From Epiperipatus broadwayi (taxonomy: Eukaryota; Onychophora; Udeonychophora; Euonychophora; Peripatidae), in the NCBI GenBank assembly GCA_028023455.1, contig JAQFVV010012574.1:603501-667500 (forward strand): 64,000 bases of DNA, in the 5' to 3' direction. Positions 1 through 12,555 of the stretch are shown here, one piece after another. The notes under the pieces are model-generated. The model searched no databases. It saw only the letters and a list, made by a program, of their open reading frames with translations, and was not told where the DNA came from. The position numbers and the translations under genes were made by a program. Within the stretch, counting starts at the first letter, position 1. Every line of letters starts with the position of its first letter.

Positions 1-44
1 ATGAGTTTTCTTCAGTCATTTTTACTTTGTAATTTTTTATTATA

Positions 45-889
<845 letters not shown>

Positions 890-1530
890 TGTTTTTATGA
901 TCATCAACCAACTCCGTTCTCCACTTTTCCGCAAAAGTATCTTTCACAATTTCTCTATCTCAAATACTTACTCAATCCACTTTCTTTTTCATTTCATAAT
1001 TTCCTCAAAAAAAAAAAAGTTTTTATTTTTATTTTTTCAACATTTCTATTTTGCTGATTAAATATTTTTATTTTTGTTTTCTTCAAATTTGCATTTCAAA
1101 AGTCAAAAATTTTTATTCTTAGATTGTTAACATTTCTGCTTTATAGAAAGCTTATTTCCAAATGAAACTTTAGCAAACTCTTGTCTTAGATTTTGACTCA
1201 GTGTTTCACATTTTCTACATTTATTTAAAGCCATTTAAATATGGGAAATCTCACTCTTATTATTTTGTTACAACTTCCTATTATTTTGTTACAACTTTCT
1301 ATTATTTTGTTACAACTTCCATCATTAGTCATCTAACTCCCCAAATATTTAAACCACTAATTTATTTGCTAACTTTCTGCCCAATCCTTACTTTTCATAT
1401 TTTTTTCTGATTACATATTTTTATTATTTTTGTATTAATTGTCATTATTTTAAGCCAAATTCTCCACAAATTTTATCCTGTCTATATGTCACTTTAATGA
1501 ACTCATTCTCACTTTTGCTATGCTCCACAT
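890..1530 (-). mobile_element. Decayed LINE 3' region, antisense (same type as 26560-27320)
   Basis: The plus strand is pyrimidine-rich and reads as the complement of a LINE C-terminal region. The minus-strand translation near 1330-1355 gives a degraded version of the FKYLGS segment that is clear in the copy at 26560-27320, and the CT-rich words at 900-1000 match that copy in the same order. Stops are frequent, so no protein is expected. A three-fold repeat of a short ATTTTGTTACAACTT unit lies at 1258-1318. The clade is uncertain; RTE-like is the best guess. Confidence 0.5.
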
Positions 1531-2149
1531 CATCACAATTAACCTTCCTAACTATAATGATTTACATCTATTGTTATATCCATCTCTTCCATAAAAAGCA
1601 ATCACTAAACTTTAATAATATTCAATGTTAGTTCTAATACTGTTTACATCTATCACAAATTTCTAAAAATAATATATCATTATAAACAAATGCTCATTGT
1701 AATTACTTTATGAGTAATATTCAAAAATGAAGTTTATAAGTATGTTTTGAAATAAAAATTAAAACAAAGTTATATATAAGATTATCTATAAGCAATTTCC
1801 ACATTCACACAACAAAGTGATCTTTAAAGTGTAACAAAAAGAAAACATTGATTTCTGTGATAAGTGAAGAAGACAATAATTCTTTACAATGTTGGTACCA
1901 ATGTGATTAAGATTTAAACTAATTTTAACTTTAAGCTTGAAATGCATGAAATTTTTTGTATCACATCTCTAGAGTTCATGCTAAGAAATTTGGAGAATTA
2001 CTTCATTCTATAAGAATTCCCCCATAATACAATTAGTCAAAATCTAATGTTTAAAAAATAGTGACTACTTGTAGGATTCCTTACACATTTTATTTCATAG
2101 AAGTTATTAATGCATCTCACATTACATATTATTTCATGGAAGTTAATTA
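1531..2149. other. Unassigned AT-rich DNA
   Basis: No gene, RNA or repeat family is recognised between the LINE relic and the PLE fragment. Confidence 0.55.
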
Positions 2150-2445
2150 AAAATTAATGTCCATATTATTTATTAAATTAGTGGATGATTAGAAGAGAGG
2201 AAACAGAGATGACTAATATAGCAAATCATGTATGTACCAATGAACATATGTTCAATTGGAAATACAAAAATATTGGATAGAGAGGAAAAGATACAAAGAA
2301 AAAAATTCAAAGAAGCTGCTCACATGACAATGGCAAATAATTCCATAAGTCAACCAAGTGTGATTATACATAATGTATGTAAATCACTAACCAACTTTGC
2401 TCTTATGAAAAAGTGGAGGAATGAGAAGGAATCTCATAGATAAGT
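2150..2445 (+). pseudogene. Penelope-like element family A, GIY-YIG endonuclease C-terminus (5'-truncated)
   Basis: The last part of a PLE endonuclease domain. The open frame from 2228 contains the segment REEKIQRKKFKEAAHMTM, where the glutamate of KFKEAA sits where GIY-YIG nucleases of PLEs keep their catalytic Glu, followed by SISQPS and IHNV. A preceding piece in another frame (about 2200-2260) reads like the ANHVCTNEHMFNW segment seen upstream of this block in the family, so a frameshift is present. The reverse transcriptase is missing. The stretch leads directly into the family tail at 2446, as in the copy at 6845-8955. It is a dead relic, not a host gene. Confidence 0.75.
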
Positions 2446-2690
2446 GTATGAAATTTCTACTGACTTTTGCTTTAGCAGGATGTCTCAGTTGGTTGGAAGT
2501 TAAAAATTCAATATTCAAGAGTCTAAGGGTACTGGTTTGATTTTCATGCTAATACTGTCACTAGTCAAGCCAGCAATACCTTGAAATATTTAAATAAAAT
2601 TAAATTTTTCCAAAGACATTCAATACTTAATATTAGATGATGGAAATACTCTAATATATAAATACAACTAAAATACCATCATTACAAACA
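2446..2690 (+). repeat. PLE family A 3' tail with tRNA-like module
   Basis: Directly follows the PLE C-terminus. An A-box-like segment lies at 2481-2496 (TCAGTTGG core) and a B-box-like GGTTTGATTTTCAT at 2534-2547, about 40 bases downstream, as in a tRNA. The rest is a conserved ~150-base AT-rich tail ending near ACCATCATTACAAA. The same arrangement occurs at 6845-7205, 8583-8955, 35255-35905 and 44765-45060. Confidence 0.75.
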
Positions 2691-3633
2691 ATCAAAAATA
2701 AACAACATTTGAAATTCTTTAATGACTTAGATTATTCTATGAAAATTAGAACTAGACTATACATAATAAGGCTATATTGTAATAAGTTTGATTTTTGTTT
2801 GCAATCCCACTAGATCTATTAACTCTTGTAGTTATATGGGATAATTAAGGCAAATTGTCATTTTACATTGGCTGAGAAATCTAATAAATAAAGATGCGGA
2901 TATTTCTTTAGTCAAAACCAAAAATTATAAATTTTGAATTCGATAATGTCTTATTTATTTCATGGTCTTATTCATTTTGAGGTTAGCCATGAAGTCTTAC
3001 ATATGGAGGAAAGCTAGTACATAATAATTGCAAGACTAAATAATAAAAAGTAGCATTGTAAAATTTTAAAGGGATTATAAAATATAATATTTATAAATAA
3101 TTTTTTAATATAATAATGTAATATGTTAGTTATTATTAAAATATGATGGATTTAAATTTTAGGAAAAACTGAATAATATTTCATGTAGACTAAAATAAGG
3201 TAGCTAGTTTTTCTCATTAGAAATTAAGATTGAGAATTTAAAATATATACTTAAAAAAATGTGTGTTATATGTGTGTTTATTTTAAAAATAACATAATTA
3301 ATGTAGATATAGAAAATAAGATCTTAAAAGCAAAATTTAATTAAATGACCTACATTTTGACTTAAATTAAAAAGATAAGGAGATCAAACAGATTGATTTT
3401 AATTTTTCAAGTTGCATTTTTCTTTGAAAACAATAGCATAATAAAACAAGGTGTAATTATATAGACATATTTTAATAAATAAATAGTTATTCCCGGTTAA
3501 AATTTAAACAATTAGGTAGATATATATAATGTGGCTTACTTCAAATTAAAATTTTAAACAATTAGGTAATTAAAATTTAATTAAATATAATTAAGATAAA
3601 GGTCACTGCAGTTATAAAAACAAAGAGCAATCA
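2691..3633. other. Unassigned AT-rich DNA
   Basis: Only AT-rich sequence with a short local repetition of TTAAAATTTAAACAATTAGG near 3498 and 3547. No coding or repeat family assignment is possible. Confidence 0.55.
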
Positions 3634-4705
3634 CATGCTGTTAATAAGAATACCAAATTCTCCATACAGTAGTGTCACCAAGTGCAAGCCTTCATAATCA
3701 ATGGGTGTAGAAAGGTTTGTATATAAAATCTCTATCTAGTGCCTATCCATCCCACATCACCAGACTAGCTTCTAGCTTGTGACTTTCATCATTGAGGAGT
3801 CTTGGATTTGAGAGTACTGCATCTAGATCTCAGGATTTAATGCAACCCTCCAGCAGCTATCTTTTAACTATTTAGTTAACTATAAATTTAGAAGCTCAAG
3901 ATCAAAACACTATAATGCTTCCAATCAAAGCTCATTCACTTGTATAGTCATATAGATTTGAACTCATTTCAGAATCCATATATTTTGGTGTCTTTGGTTT
4001 TTCAAAAAACACAGTCACCATTACCTTATGGGTAGGATAGGTATAAAACTATCAAAACATCACATGCTCACCATTTCATCTGTTTACATATGCTGTTAAT
4101 GAGAGTACAAAACTCTCCATACAGTAATGCCACTAAGTGTTTCAGCGCTTTCAAATCCAAGGCTCCTCATTGATGAAATGTAAGTACTAGATAGGGATTT
4201 TTTCACAAAACTTCTTACATCTATTGATTATGAAAGCTTGGTGGCACTACTATATGGAGTTTGGTACTCTTATTAACAGCATGTGTAGGCATATGAAATG
4301 GTGATTATGTGATGTTTTGATGGCTTCATATCTATTCTGTTCATGAGATAATGGTGAGTCATTTTTGAAAAATCAAAGGCACCAAAATGTATAGATTCTG
4401 AACAGAGTTTAGATCTATATGACTATATAAGTGAATGAAGCTTGGGTTGGAAAAATTATGGCATTTCCATCTTGGGCTCTAAAATAGGTAAAAAGTGACT
4501 GCTGAAGGGTTGCATTAGATCCTGAGATCTAAGTGCAGTGCTTTCAAATCCAAAGTTCCTCACTGATGAAAGGAACAATCTAGAAACTAGTCTAGGTAGT
4601 TGGATGAGTAGCCACTAGATAGGAATTTTATTCACAAACATTCATGCACCCATTGATTAAGAAGGCTTGCACTTGGTGGCACTGTTGTATGGAGAATTTG
4701 GTACA
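3634..4705. mobile_element. Nested foldback element, family F1
   Basis: The two halves are inverted copies of each other. The outer arm (3634-3740: start GCTGTTAATAAGAATACC, then a GTGTCACCAAGTGCAAGCC segment) pairs with 4610-4705, and the inner arm (4060-4139) pairs with 4238-4320. Each half also holds the tail unit twice in tandem about 395 bases apart (TTTCAAATCCAAG at about 4150 and 4545). A segment with weak A/B-box character (GCTGAAGGGTTGCATT ... TTTCAAATCC) lies at 4500-4555. There is no coding capacity and no convincing target-site duplication. Related pieces lie at 34127-34238 and 41015-41265. Confidence 0.8.
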
Positions 4706-6844
4706 TTTGTTACTATTTGTTTCCTATTTGTCTTTCCACATGTGCTTAAAAAACAAACTAAATGATAATTTAGAGATTTAACTATTAAACAAATATTATT
4801 GCTATTTATTAAAATTTTGTTAAATTAAACCATAAGTTTAGACAAATATGAATTTCATTTAAAATAAAATTTAAAATATTAATAATAGTTTTAATTAATT
4901 CATGATTGACAAATAATTGCCAATAGAAATATATTTACTCTATAGGAGAAATAGAATGTTGTGCTGAACATTTTATTATTACAAATTTGTAAATAAATTA
5001 TGCTTTTTAATTATTTATTTAAATAATGAATGGTTTAATTTGTTTTATATAAAAATTGTCTGGTCTGCATATCAATTCCATAGGCCATTTCATTCTGAGT
5101 AACTTATTTGAAATGTGATTTGGCCAGGTATTATCCATAGAGGGTGATGTATTGCTTACTTTAATCATTACATATTAAGGAGAAAGTTTGCAAAGAAATA
5201 AGATATATTCTGAAAATGTTTCCTGATGGCAAGCATCAGGTGACATCTGTATAAACTTGACTTACTATTACAATACAAATACCTAAATGTATATAAGTAT
5301 ATATACTAATTTCAACAGCATGTAAATAATTTTTATTATTGCTTAAATATCTAACATAATATTACAGAACACACTCATTCCTAATACAATACTAAGAATT
5401 ATTTTGCAGGCAGTTTTATAATGAATCATTTTTAATAAACTTGCAAATACAATTTTATTTTTCATTTACCAATGCCTATTGTTTTTTGTGACATGATAAA
5501 TATATACAAATATATGCTGACTTCCAAAAAATATTTGATTTAAAGTTTTCTAAAAGCTGGATATGTTAATCATTTCCCCCCATCCAAACTCATAAAAAAA
5601 TATTTTTTGTTGACTAAAAATAAATTAGTCTGGCAATCTAATACAATTATATTCTCAGAAGCTAAACTACTAGATAACTTATAAGTCTTTATGCCAACAA
5701 ACTGTAAGGTAATTTTTTTAATTCTCTTCTGATTTATTTATTTATAAATTAATAAATAATGTTTGTAAAAAATAAGCATATACTTTTCTTATTTTAATGT
5801 ATACAAAAATAAATGCAACATTTTATGAATTACATTCTTTGTAGAAGCAAAATAAACAAATATATAAATAAATAAATTACTAGTCTTTCTTTCATTTATT
5901 TACAAAAATATGAATAATTATTTAGTAAATGTTGAAACATTTAATAGCAGATTGGATTTGTTTTATAATAAAGAAATTTATTTTAAAGCTAAGCATGTTC
6001 AAATACTGAAAAGTATTATAATCATAGCAAATAAAAAAATAATTAATTTAGGCTAACATCTGCAATTTTGAAATAGTCAGCATTGACTTAGAGTGTAGTA
6101 TATCAAAAGCATTCCAAAATAATGAATATGTAACAAAATGATTTATTTTAAATATGCTTATAACTTTTCATGCCGACACATATGATTTAATCACAAAGAC
6201 ACCTGAAAAAAGTAAGTGATCCCAAAAATGCATGACCCATGTGGCATCTCTTATGTGCCATCATTATCTTTTTTCATAATTGAAATTTAAATGATTACAA
6301 TTAATTCAAAATACACTAAACTTTTTATACTCACAATTATAATAACATTCCCTGAACATATCTTGACTAGATATATTTTAGCTCAAATGTACATTTTATT
6401 TAATGAAAGATTAATATATCTATTAATATTCAATACAATCACATGGAATATTTAATTCACCTCAATTCCTCATTTTTCAATGTTATAAGATCTTAATGTA
6501 CTTATAAATTTCCATTTTAACACATACACTTTAATTATATTAATAAAACAATCTGAAAATGATAAATGACTCTCAATATACAATTTTTACTAAACTAGTA
6601 CTTTTAAGTTGGCCAGGTCACAGCCTTTCCCATATCTTCCTTATTCTTTGTCAGAATTTATATTAAACTTCTATAATTAATTCTAAATATGCCAAACTTC
6701 CTGAAATCACATACTTTTAAAATTAATTGCAATAATTTAATTACTGATCAATATTAAGCAAGAATAAGAAAGCCATGTGATTAAGTCATCTGGTTAAGGG
6801 AAAAGTGGTTAGTTTAGCATGAATTGCATTTTGGAAGTCATTTA
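4706..6844. other. Unassigned AT-rich DNA
   Basis: No coding frame, LINE motif or inverted repeat is recognised. Short runs of TTTATTTATAAAT-type sequence occur at 5740-5760 and 5850-5890. Confidence 0.5.
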
Positions 6845-7205
6845 TCTTTCTCAAATTATTTATGTTCTATTCATATATTGGACTATTTCCATCATCTAAT
6901 ATAAGTATTAAATGTCTAAAAAAATGTAACTTTATTTAAATATTTCAAATATATTCAACTGTTAGTAATAGAACATAGGTTAGTATATGCATAACATTTC
7001 AAGAGGTATTATTTCACCCTCTTCTTCAGGTGTTGTTATGACCTGACCAGTGACAGTAATAGCATGGGAATCAAACTTGGACTCTTAGATTCTAGAATAA
7101 TGAATTTTAAAAGTAATGTTCTAACCAATTGAGCCATCTTGACAAAGGCAACAATCAGTAGAAATTTTATATAATTATCTATGAGGTTCCTCATAATTTC
7201 TTCAC
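6845..7205 (-). repeat. PLE family A 3' tail, left inverted copy
   Basis: Read on the minus strand, this follows the PLE endonuclease and contains an A-box-like GGCTCAATTGGTTAGA (7120-7135) and a B-box-like AAGTTTGATTCCCAT (7064-7078). The downstream ~200 bases match the tails at 2446 and 8583. It is the inverted partner of 8583-8955. Confidence 0.85.
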
Positions 7206-8582
7206 TTTTTCATAAGAGAAAATTGATTAATGGTCTCCATACATTATGTATAGTCACACTAGATTGATTTATGGTTATGTTTGCCATTGTCATGTGAGCA
7301 GCTTCTTTATTTTTTTTTTTGTAACTTTTTTTCTCTATCCAATATTTTTGTATTTTCCTAATTATATGTTCATTAGTATATGCATAGTCTGCTAACTTAG
7401 ATACATCTGATTTTTTCTTTTGACTATCTGTTTGTGTTCTTGAAAGCATTTTTCAATGGTACAATTGATTTCATCAATATACATTCTTTACATTCACATT
7501 GTATTTCATAGATGCAGTTTTTGCTTTTCAGCATTTCAAATCTAGATTTTGTAGATGTTAGAATTCCTCATAGTGTGATATGACTCTGGAAAGTTGTTCT
7601 GATGCTATAATTTAGATGTTTCTTAATTTGTTTGCTATTTTTGGTATGTAAGGGTACATTACAGTACCAATAATTGTTTATTCTTTTGACGGTTCTTTTT
7701 GGTGCCTATTTAAGGTTTTCTTAATAATAATTGATGGATAACTGTTTTTCATAAGAGTTTGTTCTATACAGATTTTTTCTTTTTCCAAATTTCTGGTTTC
7801 TGNNNNNNNNNNNNNNNNNNNNNNNNNNNNNNNNNNNNNNNNNNNNNNNNNNNNNNNNNNNNNNNNNNNNNNNNNNNNNNNNNNNNNNNNNNNNNNNNNN
7901 NNNNNNNNNNNNNNNNNNNNNNNNNNNNNNNNNNNNNNNNNNNNNNNNNNNNNNNNNNNNNNNNNNNNNNNNNNNNNNNNNNNNNNNNNNNNNNNNNNNN
8001 NNNNNNNNNNNNNNNNNNNNNNNNNNNNNNNNNNNNNNNNNNNNNNNNNNNNNNNNNNNNNNNNNNNNNNNNNNNNNNNNNNNNNNNNNNNNNNNNNNNN
8101 NNNNNNNNNNNNNNNNNNNNNNNNNNNNNNNNNNNNNNNNNNNNNNNNNNNNNNNNNNNNNNNNNNNNNNNNNNNNNNNNNNNNNNNNNNNNNNNNNNNN
8201 NNNNNNNNNNNNNNNNNNNNNNNNNNNNNNNNNNNNNNNNNNNNNNNNNNNNNNNNNNNNNNNNNNNNNNNNNNNNNNNNNNNNNNNNNNNNNNNNNNNN
8301 NNTTTCTTTTTCCAAATTTCTGGTTTCTGAACAAAATTATTTTGCTCTGTTCCATATTGATAGTATAGTTCCAAGTTTTGTGTTTCTGGTGTGATTGGAT
8401 ATATAGGCTAAGTATTTTCCTGTATGTGTGGGTTTTCTGTAAACTTTAGTTTTGATTTTGCCATGAGGGACACTTGTCACAAAAATATCTAATAAGGCCA
8501 ATTTTTGTTCTGATTCTATTGTGAATTTAATTGAAGGGTGTATGTTGTTGATGTGTTTAAGAAAGTTTGTAGTAATGCTTTT
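7206..8582 (-). pseudogene. Penelope-like element family A body: reverse transcriptase end plus GIY-YIG endonuclease
   Basis: On the minus strand, 8580 to 8337 encodes the end of a PLE reverse transcriptase with the hallmark pattern HPSIKFTIE ... LLDIFVTS ... VYRKPTHTGKYL ... WNRAK. After the N gap the frame goes on with ETRNLEKEKICIEQTL (about 7800-7750), then a linker, and a GIY-YIG part near 7467-7510 (YEIQCECKECIYID). The endonuclease end is at 7449-7210, including KEAAHMTMAN. PLEs copy themselves through an RT joined to this nuclease. The 5' half of the RT is absent: at about 8582 the body is cut off and joined to an inverted tail copy. A stop at 8337-8339 and frameshifts near 7450 make it inactive. 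Confidence 0.85.
7803..8302. other. Assembly gap (500 N)
   Basis: Exactly 500 N. The 27 bases ending at 7802 are identical to the 27 bases starting at 8303, so the two contig ends appear to overlap and the true gap may be zero or negative. Confidence 0.98.
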
Positions 8583-8955
8583 AGGAAAAAATGAAGAAAT
8601 CAGGTGTAACCTCATAGATAAATATATGAAATTTCTACTGACTGTTGCCATTGGAAGGAAGGCTCAGTTGTCTAGAGCTTTACCTTAAAATTCAATATTA
8701 AAGAATCTAAGATTCAGGTTTGATTCCCATGCTAGTACTGTCAGTCATCAGGCCAGCAACATCTGAAAAAGAGGGGAGAATAATACCTCTTGAAATGTTG
8801 TGCCTGGCATATACTAACCTGTGTACTATTACTAACAGTTGAATGTATTTGGAATATTTTAAATTAAATTTAATACTTATATCAGATGATGGAAATAGTC
8901 CAATATATAAATATAACTAAAATACCATCATCACAAACCTTCAGGAAAACACTTC
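8583..8955 (+). repeat. PLE family A 3' tail, right inverted copy
   Basis: A plus-strand tail with A-box-like GGCTCAGTTGTCTAGA at 8661-8676 and B-box-like GGTTTGATTCCCAT at 8717-8730, ending near ACCATCATCACAAA. It abuts the truncated RT of the minus-strand PLE, so the first 23 codons of the open frame starting at 8651 are antisense tail, not RT. Confidence 0.85.
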
Positions 8956-9879
8956 ATGTGATTAAAATATATGTAATGGAAAGTTATAAGTTTATTTAAA
9001 ATATTACATATGGAGAAAAAAAGAATAAAATTAAATTAATTATTTTATATAGTTCTGGTTAATAATAATAAATACATTAATCTTTAATCAGTTTAAAGTA
9101 TATAGACATAGATATGATAACTTCTATACTAGAAATAATTAATACAATTATCATTCTTTTAAGTGTTTTTTTTTGACACATTCCTTGGCTTAATTAATAA
9201 ATTTTCCCCATATTTTTTTCATTTAATTGTATTTTTTAATGGAAAAAAATTACTTCATATTTAATTTTTACATTTTTTTCATTACTAAAAAAAATTCAAG
9301 AAAGTTAGTCTAAAAAATTAATTATCAACTTGGCAATTTAAAAACATGTAACAAATAGAAATTAACTAGAAGTAATCAAAGCAAAAATTTCATTTGAGCC
9401 TTCAGGATAAAATATATGTTTTGCCAAAATTTGTTTTACATACAAGTTCCAATAACGAAATACTCTTGAAATATTAAAATCCAACTTTTAATTAAAAACA
9501 AAAAATAGTAAAAGTTATTTACAATAGATGTTTATGCTTGTATGTTTAGATAAAATTTAAAAATAAATGGCATACATTTATTAAAAAAGAAATATTTAAT
9601 AATTTTGCAAAAAATAAATATTAATCTAATAAATTTAAAATAAACATTTTTTGCATTGTCAACAGAAGTCTGTGTTAGGCAACACAGATGTGTACTTTCA
9701 TTTCAACTCAGAATGACTACTCTCTTTGCTCTCTATTGTCTTTTTTACATTACCAAACAACACCTGATATACTTTAGTTAGAATTAAGTTCTTTTTATAG
9801 CAATGGTTAAAATCACTTAAAACCTACAATTTATAATATCAACTGACTGAAAGATTCCCATGATTATGATAAATCATAA
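8956..9879. other. Unassigned AT-rich DNA
   Basis: Mostly unassigned. Around 8990-9050 there is a weak match (ATATTACATATGGAGAAAAAA onward) to part of the repeat unit at 9880-10690. Confidence 0.45.
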
Positions 9880-10690
9880 ATGCTTGCAGGACCAGTGACA
9901 GATTTACATAAAAAAATTAAGGAGTTGAAATATTGTAAAAGATTGTATCATATTTATGAGCACAGAAAATTTATTCTATTTAACATTAATTGTAATAATT
10001 TAATAATCATTAATGTTAAGCAAGAATAATGAAGATATCTGAGAGATATGACCCAACTGAAGAGTGCTGATTCAACATGAAATGTATTTTGGAGATCATT
10101 TATATTTAAAATGATATTAAAGTATATACACTGTGTAAGATATAAATGAAAAGTTATAAATATATTTTAAGATATTAGACATAAAAAAAATAGAGTTGAA
10201 TTAATTATTTCATGTTTCTGGGCTAATGATATAATACTTTCTGGTTGAATAAATGATTAGTTATAATAATCATTAAGATATTTATGTAGGGAAGATGATA
10301 TCATAGTTTTGAGCACAGGAAATTTGGCATCTTTAAAATTGTAATAATTTGACATTAATAAATACAGAGCATGGATAATGAAGACATGTGAGAAGTTATG
10401 ATCTAGCCCAAAGGAAGAGTACTAGTTTGGTATGAAATGCATAATGAGGTCATTTAACTTTTTACATATCTTTATTTATATGTATGTTTGAGATATTATA
10501 CATAAAAAAAAAAGAAATTAAATTAAATATTTCATGTGATTGTAGAATAAAATGTATATCTGGATTAAAAATCACATTAGTAATAATCATTAAAATATTA
10601 AAGACATATATCTAAGGAAGTTGATGTCATAATTGTGAGTGCAAACAATTTAGCATTTTTAGTATTAATTGTAACAATGATTTATTTATA
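9880..10690. repeat. Diverged ~330-bp tandem repeat (about 2.5 units)
   Basis: The segment GATATTA.ACATAAAAAAAA followed by AATTAAT/ATTTCATG recurs at about 10165 and 10495, and the segment GAGCACAG.AAATTT at about 9958 and 10311, with a third partial at about 10637. Inside each unit a piece resembling GTGCTGATTCAACATGAAATG (10066) is shared with the F2 repeat at 14221-15086. There is no coding capacity. Confidence 0.65.
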
Positions 10691-11168
10691 AATAAATAAA
10701 TAAATAATTTACCTATTTTTTATTCAAGTAACAGATATAAAGTCTAAGAAATAGTCATTGGTTAGAAACATTCAGATATTTGATTTATTAACTAATTTTT
10801 TATTTCTGTCAATAAACGTATTACATAGATACTATTCTTATTTATATATAAGAAAAACACTACTTCAAAAACAAGTATTCAATTAACTAAATTAATTCAC
10901 ACTGCTACTATATTGTTTTCCTTTAATCTCATCTATCCCCATAGTTAGATAAAGACAATTAGATGTTCCAATATGGATAGAAATTATTTTGACCAAATGT
11001 TAAATGTAAAATTTACATTTAAAATGTGAGTATATTCAAACTTTAAAAAAAACTAGTATTCAAACATAGTCTTTATATAGAAAGTTCAGCTATCATTTCT
11101 AGTAGAAAGATTTAGATGTTTATAGACCACTCTGAAAAATATATTTCCACAGTACCTATTTAACTATA

Positions 11169-11170
<2 letters not shown>

Positions 11171-11239
<69 letters not shown>
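11171..11239. repeat. (AT)n microsatellite
   Basis: An uninterrupted AT dinucleotide tract of about 69 bases. Confidence 0.98.
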
Positions 11240-11240
<1 letters not shown>

Positions 11241-11371
11241 CACATTTTCAGACATTTGTTTGTATATGTGATGACGTTCAGCTTTAAGTTATAAAAAACA
11301 AGGAAAACACTCCATTACTCATATGAATTAAATGTATACAAATTTAAATTATAAATATAAACAACGGGGAA

Positions 11372-12250
11372 ATCAATTACCCACTATTATTGATTAAGGT
11401 CTCCAAGTTTAATTCAGTTTTTCTGAATATTAATCTATTTTTTTTATCTATTGATTTCTTATATAGTCACTTTCTAGGTCTTTTACAATCGCTTGGGATC
11501 CGGATTAAGATTTCAACTGGCCAACTATTATCATCTCTTCTAGAAATAAGTCCAGCCCAGCTTTATGTCAGTCTTAATTTTTTCACTGCTATCAATAATA
11601 TTTACAGGTTCTTTTACCCATCATTTTATTTTCAATATTTTCTCTTAACATACAACTCTCCGTACTTCATTGAATAGTCTGAAGTTTATTTAAATCTCAG
11701 ATCCATAAGTAAAAATTGGTTAAACGCATTTATTAAAAACCTTTCTTTTCAAACACAAAGGGATTTTTTTTACTTTTAATATTATATTATTTTCAATTAA
11801 AGCACTCCATACAAGTTTAATTCTGAGATTAATTTAATCCATTATATTTCCAGCGGTATAAATAATCAGACCAAGATATTTGTAGTTTTTTTTTCATGTG
11901 TCAAAGCATCGGCCGGGAAGCGAATCCGCGACAATTGTTATAAGGCAGCTGTGCTGATCACTCGGCCACCAACGCCTGTATTGACCTCTTCTAATTCATG
12001 ATTAACAATATTTTTTTCTGATAAAAGTCTTTTTCAATATTTATTTATAACTTGTCTTTTACATCTGATAAATCTTGCAACATTTTCTAAAGCTCTGAAG
12101 AATTATTCACAAAAACAACAACTTTATCTGCAAAATCTAGATGACTTAAATACTCTCCACTTACTTTTATTCCTTTAGCTTTCCATTTTAAGTCTCAAAA
12201 TGGTTTCTGTAAAACTGCTGTAAAAAGCCTGGAGTATGTAATCATTGGTT
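11372..12250 (-). mobile_element. RTE-type LINE 3' region, antisense, interrupted by a SINE
   Basis: Minus-strand translation shows a LINE reverse transcriptase end. The active-site block reads LDFADKVVVFVNNSSEL at about 12140-12090, where the usual FADD is FADK (codons at 12123-12134), followed by the MLQDLS segment. Further along come the GWSA block and the C-terminal region up to the 3' end at about 11372. The same order and words occur in the copies at 19744-21190 and 58975-59830. A tRNA-headed SINE at 11895-11977 splits the element where the related copy at 59516 is continuous. The changed active site and many stops make it inactive. Confidence 0.75.
11895..11977 (-). mobile_element. tRNA-headed SINE, family S1, inserted in an RTE LINE
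   Basis: Minus strand: the head GGCGTTGGTGGCCGAGTG resembles the 5' part and A box of a class II tRNA, and CGGATTCGCTTCCC (around 11915-11930) is the B box. The end GATGCTTTGACACATG plus A run is shared with the copies at 24475, 38011, 56357 and 63838. Flanking LINE sequence (TTTGTAGTT / TGTATTGACC) suggests a short, decayed target-site duplication. Confidence 0.85.
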
Positions 12251-12477
12251 CAATAAGATTATGAATATAATTTAGAAATACTATGAATTCATTTGAATGA
12301 TTATATTTTTGCTTGTATTTATATACTATTAATAAAATTTAAAATAACATACAAAAACAAACCTTTTCAAACATCTTGACAAAAATAATTGCTTACTGTA
12401 AGTTATTTATAACTGCAACTAATATATAATAAGTGGATTCATAAAACAATGTGATATTAGAATATTAGAAGTCATAC

Positions 12478-12555
12478 AATTGAGATTTAATCTGGGACCT
12501 TTAATTTTTGAATCTATCACTCGACCACAGCATTACACTGGTCAGGGTTAAACAA
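12478..12555 (-). repeat. Possible degraded tRNA-derived SINE
   Basis: On the minus strand an A-box-like TGTGGTCGAGTGATAGATT is followed about 25 bases later by AGGTCCCAGATTAAATCTC, a weak B box. There is no matching copy elsewhere in the window, so the call is tentative. Confidence 0.3.

Noticed and set aside
7678-8394. Long open frames of 180-225 codons on both strands.
   Set aside because: They run through the 500 N; only the short real ends carry information, and those belong to the PLE.
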